A DNA stretch of 43,768 bases from Oscillibacter sp. ER4 (GCF_000765235.1 NZ_JPJG01000001.1:1-43768), one strand, 5' to 3'. Counted from the first letter of the stretch, positions 31,424 through 41,312 are shown. Notes: a model not told the origin generated them from the letters alone. Numbers and translations are program-made.

Positions 31424-32203
31424 ATGAGAATTGTCGTCAAGGTCGGCACATCCACGCTGGCACACCCCACGGGGCGGCTGAACATCCAGCGTATGGAAAA
31501 GCTGTGCAAGGTTTTAAGCGACCTTAAAAATATGGGACACGAGATCATCCTCGTCTCCTCTGGCGCCATCGCCATGGGCTTTGGCAAGCTCAACCTGAGC
31601 GAACGGCCGAAAGACGTGCCGACGAAGCAGGCCTCCGCCGCTGTCGGCCAGTGTGAGTTGATGTACATTTACGACAAGCTCTTCACCGAGTATAACCACA
31701 CTGTGGCACAGCTGCTCATCACCGCACCGGATATCGAAGAGGGCGGCGTGCGCAAGCAGAACTTCCACAACACGCTCGCGCGGCTTTTAGAGCTCGGCGC
31801 GCTGCCGGTCATCAACGAGAACGACACCATCTCCACCGAGGAGTTCGGCATCGGCGACAACGATACGCTCTCTGCCATCGTGGCCGTGACGATCCAGGCG
31901 GACCTCCTCATTCTGCTTTCGGACATCGACGGGCTCTTCGACGGAGACCCGCGCAAGAACCCCGACGCGAAGCTCATCGACACGGTGGAAAAGATCGACG
32001 AGCACATCATTTCGCTCGGCGGGGGTAGCGGTTCGAACCTCGGCACTGGCGGCATGGCGACCAAGCTCCGCGCCGCGCAGATGGCGACGGCAGCAGGCTG
32101 CGAAATGGTCATCGCCAACGGCCAGTCGCCCGAGGTACTCTACGATGTGGCCGCGGGCAAGCGCGTGGGCACAAGATTTTTGGCAAAGAGGGATGAAGCA
32201 TGA
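31424..32203 (+). CDS. proB: Glutamate 5-kinase without PUA domain
   Basis: A 259-residue amino-acid kinase making gamma-glutamyl phosphate for proline synthesis. Motifs: [12 protein letters not shown] at the start, [24 protein letters not shown], the ATP-site segment [17 protein letters not shown] and [12 protein letters not shown]. The C-terminal PUA domain found in the ~370-residue E. coli and Bacillus enzymes is absent, as in several short ProB proteins. The start at ATG 31424 has CGGAGGG upstream; the longer in-frame extension runs over the promoter. ATGA overlap with proA. Confidence 0.95.
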   Translation: MRIVVKVGTSTLAHPTGRLNIQRMEKLCKVLSDLKNMGHEIILVSSGAIAMGFGKLNLSERPKDVPTKQASAAVGQCELMYIYDKLFTEYNHTVAQLLITAPDIEEGGVRKQNFHNTLARLLELGALPVINENDTISTEEFGIGDNDTLSAIVAVTIQADLLILLSDIDGLFDGDPRKNPDAKLIDTVEKIDEHIISLGGGSGSNLGTGGMATKLRAAQMATAAGCEMVIANGQSPEVLYDVAAGKRVGTRFLAKRDEA

Positions 32204-33456
32204 CAACGATCGAACTTCTGGAACGCACAAAAGCTGCCTGGGGCAGCATCCGCAGCGCAAGCGCCGAGGAGAAGGACCGGCTGCTGCTCGCGATGGCGGA
32301 GAGCCTTGAGGCCAACAGCGAAGATATCCTGCGCGAAAATGCCAAGGACATGGAGGCGGCGAAGGGCGCGATCTCCGATGTGATGCTCGACCGTCTCGCC
32401 CTGACGGAGAGCCGCATCCACGCGATGGCAGAGGGCATCCGCGAGGCCGCGGCGCTGCCCGACCACGTGGGCCGCGCGCTCGCGCAGTTCAAGCGCCCCA
32501 ATGGTATGACCATCACCAAGCGGCAGGTGCCGCTCGGTCTGGTCGCCATCATCTACGAGAGCCGCCCGAACGTCACGTCGGACGCCGCGGCGCTGTGCAT
32601 CAAGAGCGGCAACGTCTGCATGATGCGCAGCGGCAAGGAGGCCTATCGCTCCTCTCACGCCATCGTCACGGCGCTCAAGGCGGGCGTTGAGTCCGTCGGC
32701 GGCGACCCCGACATTGTCAACATCGTTGAGGATACAACGCATGCGAGCGCGCAGGTATTGATGACGGCGGACGGCCTTGTCGACCTGCTGATCCCCCGCG
32801 GCGGCAAGGGGCTCATCCGCGCGTGCGTGGAAAATGCAAGCGTTCCCTGCATCGAGACCGGCACGGGCATCTGCCATGTGTACGTCGACAGGGACGCTGA
32901 CCTCAACATGGCGGTAAAGATCATCGAAAACGCCAAGACGAGCCGCCCGTCCGTCTGCAACGCGGAAGAGGTCTGCCTTGTCCACTGCGACATTGCAAAG
33001 GAATTTCTCCCCAAGCTCAAGGCCGCGCTTGTCGACAAGCGTAGGGAAGCGGGCCTTGTCCCCGTCGAGCTGCGGCTCGACGAAGCCGCGGCGGAGATCA
33101 TTCCCGGCACGGCGGCAACGGAGCTCGACTTCGACACGGAATTTCTCGATTACATTCTCGCCGTCGCGGTCGTAGATGATCTGGATGCGGCCATCGCACA
33201 TGTCCAGCATCACTCGACGCACCACAGCGATTGCATCGTGACCGAGAACCAAGCCGCGGCCGACCGCTTTGTCGACGAGGTCGACAGCGCGGCGGTGTAC
33301 GTCAACGTCTCCACCCGCTTCACCGACGGCGGGGAGTTCGGCCTCGGCTGCGAGATGGGCATTTCGACGCAGAAGCTCCACGCGCGCGGCCCGATGGGGC
33401 TCGACGAGCTGAGCACCTATAAATACGTCATCACCGGCAGCGGCCAGATTCGATAA
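32200..33456 (+). CDS. proA: Glutamate-5-semialdehyde dehydrogenase
   Basis: A 418-residue NADPH-dependent reductase turning gamma-glutamyl phosphate into glutamate semialdehyde, which cyclises to P5C. Family motifs: [33 protein letters not shown], and the catalytic-Cys region [16 protein letters not shown]; the C-terminus has [21 protein letters not shown] (seen in part as [10 protein letters not shown]). Full length. It starts inside the proB stop, so the two are translated together. proC is not in the window. Confidence 0.96.
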   Translation: MTTIELLERTKAAWGSIRSASAEEKDRLLLAMAESLEANSEDILRENAKDMEAAKGAISDVMLDRLALTESRIHAMAEGIREAAALPDHVGRALAQFKRPNGMTITKRQVPLGLVAIIYESRPNVTSDAAALCIKSGNVCMMRSGKEAYRSSHAIVTALKAGVESVGGDPDIVNIVEDTTHASAQVLMTADGLVDLLIPRGGKGLIRACVENASVPCIETGTGICHVYVDRDADLNMAVKIIENAKTSRPSVCNAEEVCLVHCDIAKEFLPKLKAALVDKRREAGLVPVELRLDEAAAEIIPGTAATELDFDTEFLDYILAVAVVDDLDAAIAHVQHHSTHHSDCIVTENQAAADRFVDEVDSAAVYVNVSTRFTDGGEFGLGCEMGISTQKLHARGPMGLDELSTYKYVITGSGQIR

Positions 33457-33476
33457 CAGGAAAGGCGCACACTCCG

Positions 33477-34772
33477 ATGTACCACAACGACAAAAAGTAC
33501 GCATTGACAAACTGCGTGCTTCTCGACGGCTCTGAGCACATGGAGCCGCAGACGGGCAAGGCCGTGTGCATCGACGGCGAGAAAATCAATGAGATCGTCG
33601 ACGCACAGCATACCCCCGCAGGCTATGAGGCAGTCGACCTCGGCGGAAAATATGTGCTGCCGGGTCTCATCAACATGCACGTGCACCTGCCCGCCTCGGG
33701 CAAGCCGAAAAAGAAGGCGAGCGACCCGAAAAAGCTCGTGAAGCTCATCACCTTCTGCGCGCTGACGAACAGGATCGGTGTCAGCATGTGCGAGGGCTAC
33801 GCAAAAACCGAGCTGCTCTCCGGCGTCACGACCATCCGCACAGTCGGCGGCGTCGCCGATTACGACACGAAAATTCGCGACCTCGCCGCGGCGGGCAAAA
33901 TTCTTGCCCCGCGCGTGCTGGCGTCGAACATGGCGGTCTCCGTCCCCGGCGGGCACATGGCGGGTTCGCTCGCCTACGAGGCGCACTCCGCCGAAGAGGC
34001 CGCGGCGCTCGTCGAAAAGATCGCCGCCGAAAAGCCCGACCTCATCAAGCTGATGATCACCGGCGGCGTGCTGGACGCCGAAGTCGTGGGCGAGCCGGGC
34101 GTGCTGCGCATGCAGCCCGAGCTTGTCAAGGCCGCGTGCGACAAGGCACATTCGCTCGGCATGATCGTCGCGGCGCACGTTGAGAGCCCTGAGGGCGTGA
34201 TGGTCGCGCTGCAAAACGGCGTCGATTCCATCGAGCACGGCGCACAGCCGAACGATGAAATGATCGCACTCTTCAAGCAGCGCAAGGCGTTCCAAATTTC
34301 GACCATTTCCCCCGCCCTGCCCTACGCGCTCTTCGACCGCAGCATTTCGCACGCGACGTATGAGCAGCAGGAAAACGGCAAGATCGTCTTCGACGGCATC
34401 GTCGCGCTCGCAAAGGCAAACCTCGCCGCGGGCGTGCCGGTCGGTCTCGGCACGGACGTCGGCTGCCCGTACATCACACATTACGACATGTGGCGCGAGC
34501 TGCACTATTTCGTCAAATACTGCGGCGTGACGCCCGCGTTCGCGCTGTACAGCGCGACGAAGCTCAACGCCCGGCTCGCGGGCATCGGTGATCTGACCGG
34601 TAGCATTGAGGCGGACAAGCAGGCCGACCTGATCGTCTGCTCCGGCAACCCTCTTCAGAATTTGAGCGCGCTGCGTGAGCTCGACATGGTCGTCAAGGGC
34701 GGCTACCGCATCGACAAGCCGCAGATCAAAAAAATGGATGAGGTCGAGCGCGAGCTCGACAAGTTCCTGTGA
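33477..34772 (+). CDS. Amidohydrolase (imidazolonepropionase/prolidase-like)
   Basis: A 431-residue metal-dependent hydrolase of the amidohydrolase superfamily. Metal ligands visible: LINMHVHL (about 62-69), a probable carboxylated Lys in LIKLMITGG, His in VAAHVES, His in SIEHGAQ, and the catalytic Asp in LGTDVGCPY. The closest characterised relatives, to my knowledge, are the Sgx9260-type peptidases acting on N-acyl or Xaa-amino acid dipeptides. It starts 20 bases after proA with AGGAAAGG, so it is co-transcribed with proBA, hinting at proline-containing or related peptides. Substrate not established. Confidence 0.82.
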   Translation: MYHNDKKYALTNCVLLDGSEHMEPQTGKAVCIDGEKINEIVDAQHTPAGYEAVDLGGKYVLPGLINMHVHLPASGKPKKKASDPKKLVKLITFCALTNRIGVSMCEGYAKTELLSGVTTIRTVGGVADYDTKIRDLAAAGKILAPRVLASNMAVSVPGGHMAGSLAYEAHSAEEAAALVEKIAAEKPDLIKLMITGGVLDAEVVGEPGVLRMQPELVKAACDKAHSLGMIVAAHVESPEGVMVALQNGVDSIEHGAQPNDEMIALFKQRKAFQISTISPALPYALFDRSISHATYEQQENGKIVFDGIVALAKANLAAGVPVGLGTDVGCPYITHYDMWRELHYFVKYCGVTPAFALYSATKLNARLAGIGDLTGSIEADKQADLIVCSGNPLQNLSALRELDMVVKGGYRIDKPQIKKMDEVERELDKFL

Positions 34773-34777
34773 GCGCT

Positions 34778-35248
34778 ATGAAATACTTGGTACTATCCGA
34801 CTCGCACGGCAATGTCGACAACATGGTGCGCGCGGTAGAGCTCGTAAAGCCGCAGGGCATCATCCATCTTGGCGACGGCTGGCGCGATGTCGAGGAGCTG
34901 CGTGAACTTTTCCCCAGCCTGCCGCTCGAGCAGGTCCCCGGCAACTGCGACTTCGGGCGCTTTGAAGCGCTTGAGCGCGTGCTGATTCTGGACGATCACC
35001 GCGTGCTCATCGCGCACGGGCACACGTTAGGGGTGAAGACCGGACTTCTCCGCGCGCAGTACCGCGCGCTCGAGATGAACGCCGACATTCTGCTCTTCGG
35101 CCACACGCACGTGCCGCTCGTGGACGCGGCGTCGCGGCCGATGATGATGAATCCCGGTTCGATTGGCGATCCCCGCCGCCCGACCTACGGCGTGCTTGAG
35201 TTCAGGGACGGGCAAATTTATCCGTCGGTCTTCCGGCTGGACGCATAA
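34778..35248 (+). CDS. Metallophosphoesterase, YfcE/MJ0936 family
   Basis: A 156-residue phosphodiesterase. Metal-site motifs are in order: LSDSHGN, HLGDGW (in place of GDxx), PGNCDFG, AHGHTLGV and FGHTHVP. The family hydrolyses artificial phosphodiesters, but its physiological substrate is unclear. ATG 34778 gives the typical MKYLVLSDSHG start; a GTG at 34769 overlapping the preceding stop (GTGA) is equally possible and would add three residues. Last gene of the proBA transcript. Confidence 0.88.
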   Translation: MKYLVLSDSHGNVDNMVRAVELVKPQGIIHLGDGWRDVEELRELFPSLPLEQVPGNCDFGRFEALERVLILDDHRVLIAHGHTLGVKTGLLRAQYRALEMNADILLFGHTHVPLVDAASRPMMMNPGSIGDPRRPTYGVLEFRDGQIYPSVFRLDA

Positions 35249-35250
35249 CA

Positions 35251-35287
35251 AAAAGAGATGTACCTTGCGGTACATCTCTTTTCCTTT
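35251..35287. terminator. Bidirectional terminator between proBA and hyp operons
   Basis: AAAAGAGATGTACC-TTGC-GGTACATCTCTTTT, then TCCTTTTC; the A run serves the opposite strand. Confidence 0.92.
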
Positions 35288-35289
35288 TC

Positions 35290-35962
35290 TCACTCGTTCC
35301 AATCGCGCACCTGCTCGCGCAGCCAGTCGCACCAGGCGTCCACCCCTTCGCCGGTCTTGGCGGAGAGGGGGAATATCTTGAGCTTTGGGTTGCGCATGTG
35401 CGCGTATTCGACGACCTTTTCCATGTCAAAGTCGAAATACGGCAGCACGTCGATCTTGTTGATGATGGGCGCGTCGCACACAGTGAAGATGAGCGGGTAC
35501 TTGAGCGGCTTGTCATGCCCCTCCGGCACGGAGAGGATCATCGCGTTTTTGACCGCGCCCGTGTCGAACTCCGCGGGGCAGACGAGGTTGCCGACGTTTT
35601 CGAGCACGACGAGGTCCAAGTCCTTCGTGCCGATCTCCTTGAGACCCTGCTCCGTCATGCTTGCATCGAGGTGGCACATGCCGCCCGTGTGAAGCTGGAT
35701 GGACTTCACGCCCGCGTCCGCGATAGTCTTCGCATCCACGTCAGAGTCGATGTCTGCCTCCATCACGCCGATGCGCAGCTCATCCTTGAGCGCTTCAAGC
35801 GTGCGCAGCAGCGTCGTCGTCTTGCCGCTGCCCGGCGAGGACATCAGGTTCAGCAGAAACGTTCTGTCCTGCTTGAGCTGTACGCGCGCAGGCGCGCGGC
35901 CTCGCGGTCGTTGTCGGCGAAGACGCTCTCTTTCACCTCGATGATCTTATGGGTTCTGTCAT
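35290..35962 (-). pseudogene. hypB: hypB, GTPase nickel chaperone, apparently frameshifted twice
   Basis: HypB delivers nickel to [NiFe] enzymes together with HypA. The last 184 codons are intact: Walker A SSPGSGKTTTLL, switch D in EADIDSDVDAK, the metal-site TGGMCHLD, and NKIDVLPYF for guanine recognition. The expected N-terminus is split. The ATG overlapping the hypA stop gives MTEP, then the frame must drop back one base at CCC (35951-35953) to continue HKIIEVKESVFADNDREAARLRAY, and again near 35877-35883 to join LKQDRTFLLNLMSS. Restoring both missing bases gives 224 residues, the normal size. Either indel mutations or sequence errors. Confidence 0.8.
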
Positions 35963-36303
35963 ATCGCCTCGATCTCCTTTAAGTTGATCTCGCTGCCCTG
36001 CTTGAGCCATGTTTTTTTGCTGCCGCAGTGCGGGCAGGTGCGGCCAAACTGCACCGTGGGATAGTCGCGCCCGCAGCCCTCGCAGTACGTAACGGCGGGG
36101 ATGGTCTCGATCTTGAGCGCGGCCTCCGGTAAAAGCTCGGTCTTCTTGACTGCCCAGTTCCAGCAGCTTTCGAGTTCGTGCGGGATCGCGCCGGACACCT
36201 CGCCGAGCTCGAGCGTCACGGACGCGACGTTCGTCAGGCCGTTTTCCTCTCCGATCTTTTCCACGCTCTTGATGACGTGGAAGACAATGCCCAGCTCGTG
36301 CAT
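35959..36303 (-). CDS. hypA: HypA nickel metallochaperone
   Basis: A 114-residue protein that inserts nickel into [NiFe] hydrogenase or urease. The N-terminal nickel site MHELGIV (His2) and the zinc site of two CxxC pairs (CEGCG and CPHCG) are intact, and the length is normal. The start overlaps the oxidoreductase stop (TAATG) and the stop overlaps the hypB start (ATGA), so all three were translated as one unit. No [NiFe] hydrogenase or urease gene is in the window. Confidence 0.95.
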   Translation of the reverse strand: MHELGIVFHVIKSVEKIGEENGLTNVASVTLELGEVSGAIPHELESCWNWAVKKTELLPEAALKIETIPAVTYCEGCGRDYPTVQFGRTCPHCGSKKTWLKQGSEINLKEIEAI

Positions 36304-39091
36304 TACTTGCTTTTTCTCGCCGTACGCTTGATCTTGAACTCACGCTTGATCATGTACGGCAGGATGGCCTTCATCTTGTCCTCACAGGCGTACATCTTGC
36401 TGCACTCCGGTCTCTCGCGGTGCAGGTGGATGGCGTCGAACGCGCACTTCGTCGTGCAGACGCCGCAGCCGATGCACTTGTTCGGGTCGACGATGCTCGC
36501 GCCGCAGCTAAGGCAGCGCGCGGTCTCCTTTTTGATCTGCTCTTCGGTGAACGCGACGCGCTCGTCGCTAAACGTCCTGCGCAGCGCCTCGTTATAGCCG
36601 ATGCGCTGGCGCGGCGTTGTGTCGTAATTGACGGGGATCAGAGCGTTCTCCTTGTCGAGCTCAATGAACTGGCGGCGGTTGCGGCCGACCGTCAACGTCG
36701 CGTGCTGGACAAAACGGTGCAGCGAGATCGCGCCCTCCTTGCCCGCGGCGATGGCGGCGATGGCAAATTTCTGACCCGTATAAGCGTCGCCGCCGACGAA
36801 GATATCCTTTTCCGCCGTCTGATACGTGACGGGGTCTGCCTTGACCGTGCCGTTGGGGTTGAACTCAACAGCGGTGCCGGTGAGCAGCTCACGCCAGTCG
36901 ACCTTCTGGCCGATGCAGTAGAGAACCGTCGTGCACTCGGCCTGCTCGCTCACACTGTCGTCAAACTCAGGTGCGAAGCGGCCCTCGTCGTTCTTGACGC
37001 GCGTGCACTTGCGGAACCTGATGCCCGCGCACTTGCCGTCCTCCACCACGATCTCGGTCTGGCCCCAGCCGGCGTGGACGGTGATGCTGTCGCGCTCGCA
37101 CTCGCTGCGGTCTTCCTCGCCCATTGGCATATCGTCGTAAGCCTCTAAGCAGTAGAGGTCAACGCTCTCCGCGCCGCAGCGCACCGCCGTGCGCGCAACG
37201 TCCGCGCCGATGTTGCCGCCGCCGATGACGACGACCTTACCGGAAAGCGTCTTCTTTTCATGCAGGTTGACCTGCCGCATAAAGTCGATACCCGCCATGA
37301 CGCCGTCCGCGTCGCCGCCGGGGATATTCAGCTTACCGCCGGACTGGAGACCGACGGCCACATAGAAACCCTGATAGCCCTGTTCGCGCAGCTGTGCGAT
37401 GGTCACATCTTTCCCGGCCTCCACGCCGCAGCGGAACTCGACACCAAGTTCACGCAGGATGTCGATCTCGGCCTCCACCACGTCTTTTTCGAGGCGAAAA
37501 CTCGGAATGCCGTTCATCAGCATGCCGCCGGGACGCGCTTCCCTTTCAAACACCGTCGGGCGGTAGCCCTTTTCAGCGAGGTAGTATGCGCACGACAGGC
37601 CCGCGGGGCCGCCGCCGATGACGGCGATCTTCTCGGAAAATTCGCCGTCGACCTTCGGGATGACCTTTTCGGGCACAAAGCGCGTCTCCGCATTCAGGTC
37701 CTGCTGGGCGATGAAGCGCTTGACTTCGTCGATGGCGACGGCCTGATCGACCGTACCGCGCGTGCAGGCGTCCTCGCAGCGGCGGTTGCAGATGCGGCCG
37801 CAGACCGCGGGGAACGGATTTTCGCGCTTGATGAGCTGCAAGGCTTCGAGGTACTTGCCCTGCGCGGCAAGCTTCAAATAGCCCTGCACCGCGATGTGCG
37901 CTGGGCAGACCGTTTTGCACGGCGAGGTACCGGTATTGTAGCAGTTGATGCGGTTCCTGTCGCGGTAGTCGACGCTCCACTTTTCAGGCCCCCACTTGAC
38001 ATCGTCGGGTAACTCCTGACGGGGATATTCGATGTAGCCGTCCTTCGTGCAGAGCTTCTGTCCCAGCTTGACCGCGCCCGCGGGGCAGTTTTCGACGCAG
38101 CGGCCGCAGGCGACGCAGCTCTCGCTCTCGACGCTCGCGACATAGGCGCTGCGCGACAGGTTCGGCGTGTTGAACAGCTGCGATGTGCGCAGCGCGTTGC
38201 AGACATTGACGTTGCAGTTGCAGATGCCGAAAATTTTCTGCTCACCGTCGATATTCGTGATCTGGTGGACAAAGCCGTTGTCCTCGGCTTTTTGAAAATT
38301 TCGAGCGCTTCGTCCTTCGTGATGTATTCGCCGCGCTGTGTTTCGACGATGTAGTCGGCCATGTCGCCCACACCGATGCACCAGCTTTCGGCGTCATCGC
38401 CGCAGCCCTCACCAAGCTTGGCGCGGCTAGCGCGGCAGGAGCACATGCTCTTGGCGTACTTGCCCTCGTATTTGCTGAGCCAGTAGGAGATGTGCTCTAA
38501 GTCAACGGACTCGTTCTCCGTCTCGATGGCCTTTTCCACGGGGATGACGTGCATGCCGATGCCCGCGCCTCCCGGCGGCACCATGGGCGTGATCTTTTCG
38601 AGCGGGAGCATCGTCATGCGCTCAAAGAATGCCGCGACCTCGGGATGCTCGTCGATCTGGCTTTTGCGCATGTTCAGAAATTCCGCGCTGCCGGGGACGA
38701 ACAGCGGCAGCACCCAACGCTTTTCATGCTTGGGGTTCTTGCCGTCCATGTTCTCCCAGTTGTACTCGATGATACCCGTCCATGCCATCTCCGTGAGGAG
38801 CTTTTCGAGCGGCTCACGCTCCATTTTGGTGAGCTTCATCAACTGCTCGGTCGTTTTGGGCTTGCGCACGCCCATTTTGAGCGCGACGTCGACCATCTCG
38901 TCGGTCATCACGCCGGCAAGGCCCCAGTACTCGGGGTCGTCCGCCGTGGCCTTGAGGCCGATGCGGTTCGTGATCATACTGCCGAGCTTGAGGACGTTTT
39001 CGCGCGGGGCGTCCGTGCGGGGTATTTTGAAATCCAGCTTACTCTCGTCGAGAGGGAAATTCGTGGGCCTGCTGCCGTTGATATCGCTCAT
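36303..39091 (-). pseudogene. FAD/iron-sulfur oxidoreductase, one apparent frameshift
   Basis: One long gene, ~929 residues if repaired. The N-terminal part (39091 to about 38294) has a winged-helix-like region (KTTEQLMKLTKMEREPLEKLL), then Cys-rich SMCSCRASRAKLGEGC and, past the break, GICNCNVNVC. Then come a ferredoxin domain (CVACGRCVENCPAG), a GltD-like N-terminal Fe-S helix domain (CKTVCPAHI, CGRICNRRCEDAC), an FAD/NAD(P) oxidoreductase (VIGGGPAGLSCAYYLAEKG, VVIGGGNIGADVARTA) and a C-terminal ferredoxin (CIGCGVCTTKC). The frame breaks at T5 (38289-38293): EALEIFKK must continue as AEDNGFVHQ, which needs one more base or a -1 slip. Heads an operon with hypA-hypB; electron partner unknown. 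Confidence 0.82.
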
Positions 39092-39184
39092 GTTCCTGCT
39101 CTCCCTTTTCGCGGTGTACCGCGTGCTTGCCACCGCGCAGCAAAAATATCGCGCGGCGATCATCACCTATCTTATCCAAGCTCT

Positions 39185-39213
39185 ATTTTACAGGAAAATG
39201 TTGGATTTTTCCA
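39185..39213 (-). promoter_or_regulatory. Probable promoter of the oxidoreductase-hypAB operon
   Basis: Minus strand -35 TGGAAA (39213-39208) and -10 TAAAAT (39190-39185), 17-bp spacer, about 95 bases before the start codon. The rest of the ~200-bp gap up to the LysR stop holds nothing else recognisable. Confidence 0.5.
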
Positions 39214-39289
39214 TTGACTGATTCCATAAACCGCAGTCATATCGCTCAATTCCCCGCATTTTTGCGCAGATCGGCAGAATTGCCCAAAT

Positions 39290-40138
39290 TTACAGATCAA
39301 GGAACCGCCGCGCAAGCGCGGGCACATTGGTGTTTTTGAGGCACACGACGTTCAGCTCGTGCACGCCCGTGAGCGGCGGGCAGGAAAAATGCCCGAACTG
39401 CGCATCATTCTTGACGACGGCCTCGTAGAGGAAGCTCACGCCGCAGCCCTCGCTCACCAGATGCCGGATGAGCTTGAAGCTGCTGATGCAGACATTCGCG
39501 CGAAATGCCTCGACCGTGTAGCCGCACTGCATGAGCTCTCGCTCTAAAATCTTTCGCGTACCGGAGCCAGGCTCGCGCAGGATGAGCCGCTCGGAAAAGA
39601 GCTCATCCATCGGCACCTCGCGGCCCGAAAACGGGTGATCTTTCGCACAGATGCCGATGTAGGGCTCGTTGCGCAGCAGAAAGCTCTCGTACCGGCTCTT
39701 GTCGAAAATGCCCTCGAGCACGACGAAGTCAAGCTCACCGCCCTCGAGCTGGGCGAGCAGGTGTGCCGTATTGTCGACGGTAAAAAAGAGCTCGTTGTCC
39801 GGTTCTTTCAAAAAGCGGATGATCTGCGGCAGCAGGATATAGTCGCCGATGGACTTCGTCGCGCCGATGCGAAGGCTCGTCTTCTCCTGCCGTTTGAGCG
39901 CGCGGCGCAGCTCCTCGTCCTGATAGCGCTGGCTGATGGCGTAGATCTCAAGCGTTTCGCCCTGCGCCGTTTTTCTGAGCTTTCGGCTGTCGTAGGTAAA
40001 AAGGCGCACGCCGTACAGCGCTTCGAGCGCCTGGATCTGTTTCGTCACGGCGGGCTGCGTCAAATGCAGCTGCTCCGCCGCCTTGCGGTAGTTCATCGTG
40101 GCGCACACGGTCAAAAAGGTCTCAAGCCGCTGGTCCAT
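39290..40138 (-). CDS. LysR-family regulator divergent from the YeiH-type gene
   Basis: A 282-residue LysR protein. The HTH reads ETFLTVCATMNYRKAAEQLH and LTQPAVTKQIQALEALYG; the effector domain starts near LRIGATKSIGDYILLPQ. The start is ATG 40138, with AAGGGGAG upstream; a 13-codon in-frame extension lacks support. Divergent to a YeiH-family transporter and separated by ~120 bp holding a perfect inverted repeat, the classical LysR-plus-target layout; E. coli yeiE/yeiH is comparable. Probably controls that transporter. Confidence 0.92.
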   Translation of the reverse strand: MDQRLETFLTVCATMNYRKAAEQLHLTQPAVTKQIQALEALYGVRLFTYDSRKLRKTAQGETLEIYAISQRYQDEELRRALKRQEKTSLRIGATKSIGDYILLPQIIRFLKEPDNELFFTVDNTAHLLAQLEGGELDFVVLEGIFDKSRYESFLLRNEPYIGICAKDHPFSGREVPMDELFSERLILREPGSGTRKILERELMQCGYTVEAFRANVCISSFKLIRHLVSEGCGVSFLYEAVVKNDAQFGHFSCPPLTGVHELNVVCLKNTNVPALARRFLDL

Positions 40139-40195
40139 GTTCTCTCCCCTTTGTCGATAACAAACAGGAATCGACATATTCTTATTTATAATTTT

Positions 40196-40221
40196 ATTAT
40201 ATCATAAGTCGGTGATATAAT
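40196..40221. promoter_or_regulatory. Perfect 9-bp-arm inverted repeat over the -10 of the YeiH-type gene
   Basis: ATTATATCA - 8 bases - TGATATAAT. The right arm contains the -10 TATAAT (40216-40221). It lies between divergent LysR and transporter genes, so it is a likely regulator binding site. Confidence 0.72.
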
Positions 40222-40256
40222 ACACCCGCAACACGCATTGGAGGAGAGAAAAACAC

Positions 40257-41312
40257 ATGAAATTCATCGAAACTGTGAAAAAAATGCTGCCCGGTTGCGC
40301 CATCGCGCTCGTCATTGCCGTGGTAGCCAAGTTTTTAGAGCATCTGGAAGAGTCTGCGGGGCTGCACCTGATCGGCGCGTCGGTCATCGCGATGTTCATC
40401 GGCATGATCGTGAACCGCTTTTACGCGCCGAATGCCAAGACGAAGCCCGGCATCAAATTCACCTCGAAGAAAATTCTGAAGTTCGCCATCATACTGCTCG
40501 GTGCCAGCCTGAACATCACGACCGTGCTGACGGTCGGCAAGTTCTCGCTCACCGTCATGCTCTTCACACTGGCGACGTGCTTCGGCCTCGGCTATGTGAT
40601 CGGCAAGGCGCTGGGGCTTGACTGGAAGACGAGCAGCCTCATCAACGCGGGCACGGGCATCTGCGGCGGCAGCGCCATCGCCGCCATCGCACCGGTCATC
40701 GAGGCAACGGACATGGACATCGCTTACGGCATGTCGGCAACGTTCCTCTTTGACACGATCATGGTCGTCGTGTTCCCGCTGCTCGGCCGCGCGATGGGCC
40801 TTTCCGACGCGGCGTTCGGCCTGTGGGCCGGCACGGCGGTCAACGACACCTCGAGCGTCGTCGCCACGGGCTACGCCTTCAGCGAGGCCGCAGGCGACTT
40901 TGCCACGATGGTCAAGCTGACGCGCACACTCGCCATCATCCCGACGGTGCTGGTCTTCGCCGCCATCAGCGTGCACCTCAAGAAAAAGGCCGCCGCGCAA
41001 AGCGGCGACCATGGCGTCAAGGTCAATATGAAGTCGGTGTTCCCGTGGTTCATCCTCGGTTTCCTCGCAATGTCGATTCTGTGCAGCGTCGGCGTCATCC
41101 CCGCCGGTCTCGCTACAACGCTCAAGAGTATCAGCAAGTTCCTGATGGTCGCGGCGCTCGCCGCCATCGGCCTCAATACGAACTTCGCGGCGCTGTGCAA
41201 GTCTGGCGCAAAGCCGATGCTCCACGGCTTCATCATTTCGCTGCTGGTTGTTCTTGTGGCCATCGCAGTCGAGTACGTGCTCGGCATCGCGCCGAGCGGC
41301 ACGCTCATTTAA
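40257..41312 (+). CDS. YeiH-family putative sulfate/anion exporter
   Basis: A 351-residue integral membrane protein of the YeiH family (PF03601), about ten membrane segments. Conserved blocks: GIKFTSKKILKFAIILLGASLN, LINAGTGICGGSAIAAIAP (quoted in part GTGICGGSAIAA), and WAGTAVNDTSSVVATGYAF, which form the family core. Members are annotated as putative sulfate exporters, but substrate proof is limited. GGAGGAG lies 10 bases before the ATG. The stop overlaps the stop of the convergent kinase gene by four bases. Regulated probably by the divergent LysR protein. Confidence 0.9.
   Translation: MKFIETVKKMLPGCAIALVIAVVAKFLEHLEESAGLHLIGASVIAMFIGMIVNRFYAPNAKTKPGIKFTSKKILKFAIILLGASLNITTVLTVGKFSLTVMLFTLATCFGLGYVIGKALGLDWKTSSLINAGTGICGGSAIAAIAPVIEATDMDIAYGMSATFLFDTIMVVVFPLLGRAMGLSDAAFGLWAGTAVNDTSSVVATGYAFSEAAGDFATMVKLTRTLAIIPTVLVFAAISVHLKKKAAAQSGDHGVKVNMKSVFPWFILGFLAMSILCSVGVIPAGLATTLKSISKFLMVAALAAIGLNTNFAALCKSGAKPMLHGFIISLLVVLVAIAVEYVLGIAPSGTLI

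Noticed and set aside
35933-36343. 136-codon minus-strand frame ending in MTEPIRSSR
   Set aside because: It is a shifted-frame shadow of hypA; only its final codons coincide with the hypB start.
37874-38294. Continuation of the oxidoreductase N-terminal frame past the break
   Set aside because: After 38294 this frame turns into Arg/Ser/Ala-rich sequence, while the alternative frame continues the family pattern; it is the out-of-frame tail.
38289-38300. Programmed -1 frameshift at C-AAA-AAG in the oxidoreductase
   Set aside because: The shift gives the right protein, but the heptamer lacks the first A of the classical signal, I saw no clear stimulator, and two more breaks occur in the same operon; indel or sequence error is simpler.
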